DNA from: DAITQM01 sp039794245
Lineage (GTDB): Bacteria > Pseudomonadota > Gammaproteobacteria > Xanthomonadales > Wenzhouxiangellaceae
Length of the DNA: 26,408 bases
Direction: 5' to 3'
NCBI GenBank assembly: GCA_039794245.1
Contig: JBDIVS010000029.1
Coordinates: 1-26,408 of the forward strand
The translations under genes and the position numbers were made by a program. Below the pieces are notes generated by a model. The model did not search any database. It had not been told where the DNA came from and was given only the letters and a program-made list of their open reading frames with translations. The first letter of the stretch is position 1. Each line of letters begins with the position of its first letter. Positions 9,199-15,989 of this stretch are shown here, piece after piece.

Positions 9199-10211
9199 GG
9201 CGCCCCGCACCCGGCAGCGCCACAGCGCGGGCCCACGCCAATATCGCGCTGATCAAGTACTGGGGAAAACGGCCGGGGCCACTGAACCTGCCGGCCACCG
9301 CTTCGCTGTCGATCACGCTCGGCGCGCTGGCGACGACAACGAAGGTCTCGTTCGATCCCGATCTCGCCGCTGACCGGGTGACGATCAATGACCGAGGCGA
9401 CCCGGCCGTGACGTGCCGGATCTCCGCCTGGCTCGACCTGGTGCGCGCCGCGGCCGGCGCCGAATGGCACGCGGCGATCGACAGCCGCAACAATTTTCCG
9501 ACCGCCGCCGGTCTCGCCTCGTCGGCCTCCGGTTTCGCGGCGCTCGTCGTCGCCGCCGAGGCGGCGCTCGGTATCGACTTCGGCCCCCAGCGGCGGGCCA
9601 TCCTCGCCCGCCGCGGTTCGGGCTCGGCCGGACGTTCGCTGTATGGCGGTTTCGCGCTCCAGCACTGCGGCGAACGCGCCGACGGCGAGGACGCGATCGC
9701 CGAGCCGCTGTTTCCCGCCGCGCACTGGCCGCTCGCCGCGGCCATCGCGATCGCCGATCCGGGGCCGAAAACCGTCGCCTCGACCGACGGCATGACGCAA
9801 ACGGCAATGACCTCGCCGTATTACCCAGCGTGGGTCGAAACCGCCGCCGCGGATCTCGCAGCGGCGCGCCAGGCGATCGCGACGCGCGATTTCGAGCGCC
9901 TGGCTGCGCTCGCCGAACACAACTGCCTGAAGATGCACGCCAGCGCCCTGGCCGCCCGGCCGGGGGTTGTTTACTGGCGCGGCGCGACCGTGGACGCGAT
10001 CGCCGCCATCCGCGAGCTTCGCGCCGCCGGCGTGCCGGTGTTTTTCACGATCGACGCCGGGCCGCAGGTCAAGGCGATCTGTCTGCCCGCAGCGCTGGAT
10101 CGGGTCCGCGCCCGGCTCGCCGAAGTGCCGGGCGTGCACCAGGTCATCACCTCGAACCTGGGCGGGCCGGTCGAAGTCCTCGCGGCCAAGCCCGGCAACG
10201 TCGAATGCTGA
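9195..10211 (+). CDS. mvaD: Diphosphomevalonate decarboxylase
   Basis: This enzyme converts mevalonate 5-diphosphate to isopentenyl diphosphate, with ATP use and loss of CO2, in the cytoplasm. The 338-residue protein carries the family motifs HANIALIKYWGKR (about 14-26), NFPTAAGLASSASGFAAL (about 100-117, the phosphate-binding loop), RRGSGSAGRSLYGG (about 139-152, with the conserved Arg) and FFTIDAGP (about 282-289, containing the catalytic Asp). ATG 9195 is chosen because it overlaps the upstream stop as ATGA and places the HANIALIKYWGK motif at the usual distance from the N-terminus; the frame also extends upstream inside the sulfotransferase gene. The 3' end overlaps the kinase gene by 7 nt. 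GHMP-superfamily fold. A monophosphate-specific decarboxylase is an alternative, but the following phosphomevalonate kinase-like gene argues for the classical route. Confidence 0.93.
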   Translation: MRRPAPGSATARAHANIALIKYWGKRPGPLNLPATASLSITLGALATTTKVSFDPDLAADRVTINDRGDPAVTCRISAWLDLVRAAAGAEWHAAIDSRNNFPTAAGLASSASGFAALVVAAEAALGIDFGPQRRAILARRGSGSAGRSLYGGFALQHCGERADGEDAIAEPLFPAAHWPLAAAIAIADPGPKTVASTDGMTQTAMTSPYYPAWVETAAADLAAARQAIATRDFERLAALAEHNCLKMHASALAARPGVVYWRGATVDAIAAIRELRAAGVPVFFTIDAGPQVKAICLPAALDRVRARLAEVPGVHQVITSNLGGPVEVLAAKPGNVEC

Positions 10212-11245
10212 CCGCCAGCGCCCCCGGAAAACTGGTGCTGCTCGGCGAATACGCCGTGCTCGAGGGGGCACCGGCACTGGTCCAGGCGATCGACCGCCGC
10301 GCCGTCGTCACCGTCGAAAGGCGGTACGCCGATCGTTCCTCGTTTCACGCCGTCCCGCTCTTGCCCCGGCCGCTCGAATTCGACTGGACAGGCGATGGCG
10401 AGGTGCGCTTTTACGACGAAGCCGCCGCCCGGCCGCTGACGCACGCCGCCCAGATGCTCGCCGCATTCGGGCCGTGGGCCGAGAACGGGACGCGCGTGGC
10501 AATCACCGCCGACACACGCCGCTTTTACGCCGCCGCCGGCCACAAACTCGGCATCGGCTCGAGCGCCGCGCTCTCTGTCGCGCTCGCCGCGGCCTGGTTC
10601 GCGAGCCGCCACCCCGGCCAGATGTTCGATCCGGGGCGCTGGCTGCCGGTCCTTGGCGAGCTGCATCGCTCGGCCCAGGGTGGCCAGGGTAGCGGCATCG
10701 ACCTGGCGGCCGGCCTGTACGGTGGCGTCCTCCAGTATAATCTTGCCCAAGAAGGTCCACAAATCAACACTTTGAGCCTGCCTGCGACGCTTTCCTGGGT
10801 CTGGATCGGCCTCGGCCGGGCGGCTTCGACCGGCGATTTTCTGCGCGCCGCAAGGCGGCTCAAGGAACAAGATGGCGCGGTGTACGACAACCACATCCGC
10901 CATCTCGCAACGATCGCCGCCGCCGGCTGCGCCGCCGCCGGGGACAACGACGCCGGCGGCCTGCTCGCGGCGTTGAAAGCCTACGGCGCGGCGCTGGAAC
11001 GCTTCGGGCTGGCCGCCGAAGCGCCGGTTTATACCGCCGACCACCGCCGGTTGGCGCAACTCGCCGGGCGCTACCCGGTCGCTTTCAAACCCTCCGGCGC
11101 CGGCGGCGGCGACATCGCGCTGGCGGCGGCGGCGGACCCGGAAGCCCTGGCGGCGTTCGCCCGCGACGTGAACAGCGCCGGCTATCCGCTGTTGCCGCTG
11201 GCCCCGGCCGCCGCCGGCGTGCGACTCGAACCGGCGACGAACTGA
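10205..11245 (+). CDS. mvaK2: Phosphomevalonate kinase (GHMP family)
   Basis: Predicted to phosphorylate mevalonate 5-phosphate to the diphosphate. The 346-residue protein shows GHMP kinase motif 1 (APGKLVLLGEYAVLEGAPAL, about 5-24), the ATP-binding motif 2 (GIGSSAALSVAL, about 116-127) and motif 3 (PSGAGGGDIALA, about 297-308). The EYAVLEGAPALVQAI pattern and the GQGSGIDLAA segment are typical of phosphomevalonate kinases rather than mevalonate kinases, which are represented by the fused module downstream. ATG 10205 lies 7 nt inside the end of mvaD, so translational coupling is likely. The next gene begins 25 nt downstream. Confidence 0.9.
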   Translation: MLTASAPGKLVLLGEYAVLEGAPALVQAIDRRAVVTVERRYADRSSFHAVPLLPRPLEFDWTGDGEVRFYDEAAARPLTHAAQMLAAFGPWAENGTRVAITADTRRFYAAAGHKLGIGSSAALSVALAAAWFASRHPGQMFDPGRWLPVLGELHRSAQGGQGSGIDLAAGLYGGVLQYNLAQEGPQINTLSLPATLSWVWIGLGRAASTGDFLRAARRLKEQDGAVYDNHIRHLATIAAAGCAAAGDNDAGGLLAALKAYGAALERFGLAAEAPVYTADHRRLAQLAGRYPVAFKPSGAGGGDIALAAAADPEALAAFARDVNSAGYPLLPLAPAAAGVRLEPATN

Positions 11246-11270
11246 GCACCATCTGGAACCATCGGCAGTC

Positions 11271-13538
11271 ATGGAAAAATCGCGTATTCCCGAGTTCTAT
11301 AAACTGACACCAGCGGAGCGCGTGCGCGCCGTCCGCGAGCGCGGCGCGGTCTCCGAAGAGGACTACCGGCTGCTGCTCAGCGGCGAGCACACGCTCAAGA
11401 TGCCGCGCGCCGACAAGATGATCGAAAATGTCATCGGCGTGCTCGGCATGCCGATGGGACTCGGCCTCAATTTCGTCATCAACGACAAGGATTACCTCGT
11501 GCCGATGGCCGTCGAGGAACCGTCGATCGTCGCCGCGATCTCGGCGGCGGCCAAAATCGTCCGGCGCAGCGGCGGCTTCATCGCCGAGAGCACCGAGCCG
11601 ATCCTGGTCGGCCAGATCCAGGTGGTCGATATGCCGCACGCCAGCCAGGCGCGCCAGGCGGTCCTGCAGCGCAAAGACGAGATCATCAACCTGGCCAACA
11701 GCCTGCATCCGAAGATGGTCGCCCGCGGCGGCGGCGCCAAGGATCTTGAAGTCCACCTGCACCGCGCGCCGTCGAGCGGCAAGGACATGCTGGTCGTCCA
11801 CCTTCTGGTCAACACCTGCGACGCAATGGGCGCCAACCTCGTCAACACCATGTGCGAAGGCGTCGCCAGCCTGGTCGAGAGCATCACCAACGGTAAGGTG
11901 TTTCTCAGGATTCTGTCGAACTACACCGACCGCGCCCTGGTCCGCGCGCGCCTCGCGATCCCGCCGCAGCACCTGGCCGGCAAAGGCTTCAGCGGCGAGG
12001 AAGTACGCGACGGCATCATCCTGGCCAACGATCTAGCGCTCGCCGACCCGTACCGCGCCGCGACACACAACAAAGGCATCATGAACGGTGTCGATGCCGT
12101 GGCGCTGGCCACCGGCAACGACTGGCGGGCGATCGAGGCCGCGGCCCACGCCTATGCCTGCCGCGACGGGCGCTACGCCTCGCTGACCCGCTGGTGGCGC
12201 GACGACGAGGGCCGGCTCGCCGGCGAACTCGAAATCCCGATGAAAGTCGGTACCGTCGGCGGCCCGCTGCAGTCGAACCCGACCGTGGCGATCAACCTTC
12301 GGCTGCTGGAAGTCGGCTCAGCGCGCGAACTGGCCGAAGTGATGGGCGCCGTCGGCCTGGCGCAGAACTTCGCCGCGCTGCGCGCCCTGGTCACCGAAGG
12401 CATCCAGCAGGGCCACATGACCCTGCACGCGCGCTCCGTGGCGATGGCCGCCGGCGCCCCGCCGGAGGTCTTCGAGGAAGTCGTCGATCGGCTGGTGGAC
12501 AGCGGTGAGATCAAAATCTGGAAAGCGCGCGAGATCATCGGCGAAATCGACACCCAGGCGGCGCCCGAACCTGGCCAGCTCACCACCCCGCTCGACCGCG
12601 AACACGGCGTCGGTCACGGCAAGGTGATCCTGCTCGGCGAACACGCCGTCGTTTACGGCAGCCACGCCATCGCCGCCCCGGTGCCGATGGCGATCCAGGC
12701 CAAGATCGAGGACGGCCGCGACGGCATCGACATCATCATCCCACGCTGGGGCGTCGAGCAGCGGCTGCACGAATCGCCCGCCAAGCGTCAATCGTTCGAA
12801 AAGCCGATCGCCCTGATCCTCGACAAACTCGACCTCGGCCGCCAGGCGATGAAGATCGAGATCTTCCCCGGCATTCCACGCGCCACCGGCCTCGGCAGCT
12901 CGGCGGCGGTCGCTGTCGCCATCATCCGCGCCCTGGATGCCCATTTCAAACTGGGGCTTGGCGACGAGGAGGTGAACGCCCTGGCTTTCGAGTGCGAGAA
13001 AGTGGCGCACGGCACGCCGTCGGGCATCGACAATACGATGGCGACCTACGGCCGTTTCCTGCTCTTTCGCCGCGGCGATGAGCGCAAAGATGAACCCCGG
13101 CGCGAGGAGATCGCGATCGCCAAACCGCTGCCTCTGGTCATTGGCTTCAGCGGTGTCGAGAGCCTGACTGCCAAGATGGTGGCGCGGGTTCGCGAGGCCT
13201 GGCTGAAACACCCCAAACTTTACGAAAGAATCTTTCGCGAAATCGATCATCTGGCAGTACAGGGCGCCGCCGCGGTCAAAACCGGTGACCTCGAACAATT
13301 GGGTGAACTGATGAACGTCTGCCAGGGTCTGTTGAATGCATTACAGGTTTCGTGCTGGGAGATCGAGGGGATGATCCAGATCGCCCGCCAGCACGGCGCC
13401 CTCGGCGCCAAACTGACCGGCGGCGGCGGCGGCGGCGCATTCATCGCGCTCACCGCCGATCAGGACAGCCGCGCCGCAGTGGCGCGGGCGCTGGAAGACC
13501 AGGGATACCGCGCGATGGAGGTGAACATTGGCGCTTGA
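11271..13538 (+). CDS. Fused class II HMG-CoA reductase - mevalonate kinase
   Basis: A single 755-residue chain holds two consecutive mevalonate-pathway enzymes. Residues 1 to about 430 are a class II HMG-CoA reductase: EEPSIVAA (Glu near 83), DAMGANLVNT (near 184), HNKGIMNGVDAVALATGND (Lys268, Asp284) and GHMTLHAR (His382). These match the catalytic Glu/Lys/Asp/His set of the Pseudomonas mevalonii enzyme almost position for position. A linker at about 430-445 leads to a mevalonate kinase (about 446-755) with GKVILLGEHAVVYGS, GLGSSAAVAVAI (near 541), HGTPSGIDNTMATYG (near 580) and KLTGGGGGGAF (near 714). No stop or frameshift interrupts the joint. The fusion would pass mevalonate directly from the reductase to the kinase. 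Class II enzymes are often NADH-linked and degradative, but here the operon context is biosynthetic. The separate kinase and decarboxylase genes lie just upstream and idi overlaps downstream. Confidence 0.93.
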   Translation: MEKSRIPEFYKLTPAERVRAVRERGAVSEEDYRLLLSGEHTLKMPRADKMIENVIGVLGMPMGLGLNFVINDKDYLVPMAVEEPSIVAAISAAAKIVRRSGGFIAESTEPILVGQIQVVDMPHASQARQAVLQRKDEIINLANSLHPKMVARGGGAKDLEVHLHRAPSSGKDMLVVHLLVNTCDAMGANLVNTMCEGVASLVESITNGKVFLRILSNYTDRALVRARLAIPPQHLAGKGFSGEEVRDGIILANDLALADPYRAATHNKGIMNGVDAVALATGNDWRAIEAAAHAYACRDGRYASLTRWWRDDEGRLAGELEIPMKVGTVGGPLQSNPTVAINLRLLEVGSARELAEVMGAVGLAQNFAALRALVTEGIQQGHMTLHARSVAMAAGAPPEVFEEVVDRLVDSGEIKIWKAREIIGEIDTQAAPEPGQLTTPLDREHGVGHGKVILLGEHAVVYGSHAIAAPVPMAIQAKIEDGRDGIDIIIPRWGVEQRLHESPAKRQSFEKPIALILDKLDLGRQAMKIEIFPGIPRATGLGSSAAVAVAIIRALDAHFKLGLGDEEVNALAFECEKVAHGTPSGIDNTMATYGRFLLFRRGDERKDEPRREEIAIAKPLPLVIGFSGVESLTAKMVARVREAWLKHPKLYERIFREIDHLAVQGAAAVKTGDLEQLGELMNVCQGLLNALQVSCWEIEGMIQIARQHGALGAKLTGGGGGGAFIALTADQDSRAAVARALEDQGYRAMEVNIGA

Positions 13539-14166
13539 CGCAAAACATGAGACCGCCGGAGGCGACGTCGTGTCGTTCGATGACGAAAAACTGATCCTGG
13601 TCGACGACCTGGATCACGAGGTCGGCCATCTCGACAAAAGCGCCTGCCACGACGGCGACGGCATTTTGCACCGCGCCTTTTCGCTGTTCATCTTCAACGA
13701 GAAAGGCGAGCTGCTGCTCCAGCGGCGCGCCGCCGACAAAAGGCTGTGGCCGCTTTACTGGTCCAACAGTTGCTGCTCCCACCCGCGGCAGGGAGAAAGC
13801 ATGGAGCAGGCCACCCGGCGGCGGCTGAAACAGGAACTCGGCCTCGATACCGAGTTGGAGTTTTTATATAAATTTCAATACCATGCGCGCTTTGGCGAGA
13901 TCGGCTCCGAACGCGAGCTGTGCTGGGTGTTCGCCGGCCGGACGGCAGAGAAGCCGGCGGCCAACGTCAACGAAATCGCCGCCGTTCGCTACCTTGCGGC
14001 CGCGGCGCTCGACGACGAACTGCACGCCTCGCCGGAGACGTTCACCCCGTGGTTCAAGATGGAGTGGACCCGGCTGCGCGATGAGTTCGCCGTCCCGCTT
14101 GCACGCTATATCGAACCTGACCGGTCCACAGCGGAGCAACACGCGGCGCGGGCCGGGTCGCGGTGA
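13528..14166 (+). CDS. idi: Isopentenyl-diphosphate delta-isomerase, type I
   Basis: Interconverts IPP and DMAPP, the last step needed to supply both isoprenoid building blocks. The 212-residue Nudix-fold protein has SNSCCSHPR (79-87) with the catalytic Cys and metal-binding His, the Nudix-like region ATRRRLKQELGL (near 95-106) and ERELCWVFAG (near 127-136) with the Glu pair. TTG 13528 is a likely start because GGAGG (13518-13522) lies 5 nt upstream; it overlaps the previous stop by 11 nt. GTG 13570, in the same frame and also preceded by GGAGG, is a second candidate and would give about 198 residues, closer to the usual family length. The type I enzyme is metal-dependent, not flavin-dependent. 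Confidence 0.93.
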   Translation: MALDAKHETAGGDVVSFDDEKLILVDDLDHEVGHLDKSACHDGDGILHRAFSLFIFNEKGELLLQRRAADKRLWPLYWSNSCCSHPRQGESMEQATRRRLKQELGLDTELEFLYKFQYHARFGEIGSERELCWVFAGRTAEKPAANVNEIAAVRYLAAAALDDELHASPETFTPWFKMEWTRLRDEFAVPLARYIEPDRSTAEQHAARAGSR

Positions 14167-14219
14167 GCGTATAGCCTTGACTATTCATGACCCACTGTTT
14201 TTGACGAGAGGAATCTGAA

Positions 14220-15356
14220 ATGGGGATCCCGCTGATCCAGCAATACCGCGTCGCCCGTTACATCCTGACCAAAAAACTGCGCGGCGAAAAACGCTACCCA
14301 CTGGTGTTGATGCTGGAGCCGCTGTTCCAGTGCAACCTGGCCTGTGCCGGCTGCGGCAAAATCGATTACCCCAAGGAAATCCTGCTCCGGCGCCTGTCGA
14401 TCGAAGACGCGCTCGGCGCAGTGGACGAGTGCGGCGCGCCGATGGTCTCGATTCCCGGCGGCGAACCTCTGATCCACAAGGAACTGCCGGAAATCGTGCG
14501 TGGCATCATCGCCCGCAAGAAATTCGTTTACCTGTGCACCAACGCGATCCTGCTCGCCAAGAAGATCGACGACTACGCGCCGTCGCCCTATTTCACCTGG
14601 TCGATCCACCTCGACGGCCTTAAAGCCGAACACGACCGTTCGGTCTGCCAGGAGGGCGTGTTCGAGAAAGCCATCGAGGCGATCAGGCTGGCGCTCGGTA
14701 AAGGCTTCAGGGTCACCGTCAACTGCACGCTGTTCGACGGCGAGGATCCCGAGCGGATCGCCGAGTTTTTCGATTACTGCCGCGAACTCGGCGTCGAAGG
14801 CATCACCGTCTCGCCGGGTTACAGCTACCAGCACGCGCCGCGCCAGGACGTCTTTCTCGGCCGCACGCGCAGCAAAAACCTGTTTCGCGAGATCTTCCGT
14901 CGCGGCCGCGAGCGACACCGCCGCTGGCCGTTCAACCATTCGAGCCTGTACCTCGATTTTATCGCCGGCAATCAAACCTACCAATGCACGCCGTGGAGCA
15001 ACCCCACCTACAACGTCTTCGGCTGGCAAAAACCGTGTTACCTCCTGGTCGATGAAGGCTACGCCCCGAGTTTCAAGGCCCTGATGGAAGACACCCCATG
15101 GGACAACTACGGCAGTGGCCGCAACCCACAGTGCGACAACTGCATGGCCCATTGCGGCTACGAAGGCACCGCAGTCGCCGACACCTTCTCCCATCCCCTC
15201 AAAGCCCTCGGCGTCTGGTGGCGCGGGCCGCGGGTCGAAGGCCCGTTCGCGCCGGAATTACCGGTCGTCTATCGCCGCGCCGAACCCGACCAGGTGCCAC
15301 TCAAACTCGAACCGCGGCGCACCGAAACCACGCCGGAGACGGCCGAAATCGGCTGA
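14220..15356 (+). CDS. hpnH: Adenosylhopane synthase HpnH (radical SAM)
   Basis: HpnH adds the 5'-deoxyadenosyl moiety of SAM to diploptene, the first step of C35 extended hopanoid synthesis. The 378-residue protein has the radical SAM cluster motif CNLACAGC (Cys38, 42, 45), a SIPGGEPL segment (near 76-83) corresponding to the SAM-binding GGEP, and a C-terminal Cys-rich NPQCDNCMAHCGYEG (near 302-316) typical of the family. ATG 14220 has GAGAGGA about 7 nt upstream. The gap to idi is 53 nt, so it may belong to the same transcript. It ties the mevalonate genes to hopanoid synthesis. The squalene-hopene cyclase gene is not in the window. Confidence 0.92.
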   Translation: MGIPLIQQYRVARYILTKKLRGEKRYPLVLMLEPLFQCNLACAGCGKIDYPKEILLRRLSIEDALGAVDECGAPMVSIPGGEPLIHKELPEIVRGIIARKKFVYLCTNAILLAKKIDDYAPSPYFTWSIHLDGLKAEHDRSVCQEGVFEKAIEAIRLALGKGFRVTVNCTLFDGEDPERIAEFFDYCRELGVEGITVSPGYSYQHAPRQDVFLGRTRSKNLFREIFRRGRERHRRWPFNHSSLYLDFIAGNQTYQCTPWSNPTYNVFGWQKPCYLLVDEGYAPSFKALMEDTPWDNYGSGRNPQCDNCMAHCGYEGTAVADTFSHPLKALGVWWRGPRVEGPFAPELPVVYRRAEPDQVPLKLEPRRTETTPETAEIG

Positions 15357-15989
15357 CCCGGCCGCGGTGTGGCCGGCCATCATCGTTCGCATCTGATTCC
15401 AACAAGTTTCCGGATTTCACGTTTTATGCAGTCCAGAACCGCGTCCACTGATACGAAGACACCTCTAACAGAGGCACGGGCGGCACATAGAGAACCAATC
15501 TCGGCATTCCGTGCGGCCGCGACGGCGGCGCTAAGCGTGCCGGGCAAGGCGCGAGGAGCGAAGGTTGGTCATTCCAAATCAGCGACGAGCAACGCGGCCC
15601 GGCGCGCTTAGCGCCCCGTCCCGGCGGGTTGCGTCCCAAACGCCCGCGGGCAAGGAGCGAGGCGCAGGCGATAGTGATTCTATCGCCCAGCCGATGGACG
15701 CCGCCCGCGGGCGTTTGGGGACGCAACGCGGCTCGTGCGGAATGCCGAGATTGGTTCTCATGCCCGCTTGCCCTCGAACCGTAGAATTACTACGGCTCTT
15801 ACCCGGACAGTCCTGCCCTCGCCCTGTCCCAACGGGCCGGCCTGCGGCCGTTCAAATTGCGTTCCCGACGCATTTGTCGGGGAATCGAACAAGCTGCGCT
15901 CGCCAGCTTGACCGAGAATCCCGGGAATTTATGCAACAGTTTGGTTTACCGAATGGTATGCCGGGGGACGCTGGTACAGTGCGACGCTG
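15357..15989. other. Intergenic region filled by element copy B
   Basis: No gene is supported here; several frames are open only because of GC-rich inverted repeats. A short GC hairpin (CCGGCC / GGCCGG, 15358-15376) without a T run follows hpnH. The remainder is the dispersed palindromic element. Only about 40 nt separate the element's right end from the start codon of the HpnB-sulfotransferase fusion, so any promoter of that gene must lie within or beside the element. Confidence 0.6.
15490..15947. repeat. Dispersed element, copy B (large imperfect palindrome)
   Basis: A perfect 22-nt inverted repeat lies at 15490-15511 and 15738-15759. Inside it, GTTGCGTCCCAAACGCCCGC (from 15628) pairs with the GCGGGCGTTTGGGGACGCAAC region near 15706-15726. 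A palindrome GATAG-TGATT-CTATC sits near 15670. A smaller hairpin GTAG-AATTA-CTAC lies near 15781. The right end (about 15890-15947) matches the reverse complement of the left arm of copy C and ends ATTTATGCAACAGTTTGGTTT-like. The left terminus is not clear. No coding sequence inside. Confidence 0.8.

Noticed and set aside
9413..10204. Upstream extension of the phosphomevalonate kinase frame
   Set aside because: The stretch is Arg/Pro-rich shadow of mvaD; the kinase motif begins right after ATG 10205.
15358..15376. Hairpin after hpnH as a terminator
   Set aside because: Only a 6-bp GC stem and no following T run.
15490..15759. Inverted repeats considered as a CRISPR or attachment site
   Set aside because: There is no regular repeat-spacer spacing and no integrase; the shared modules with copies A and C show it is a dispersed element.
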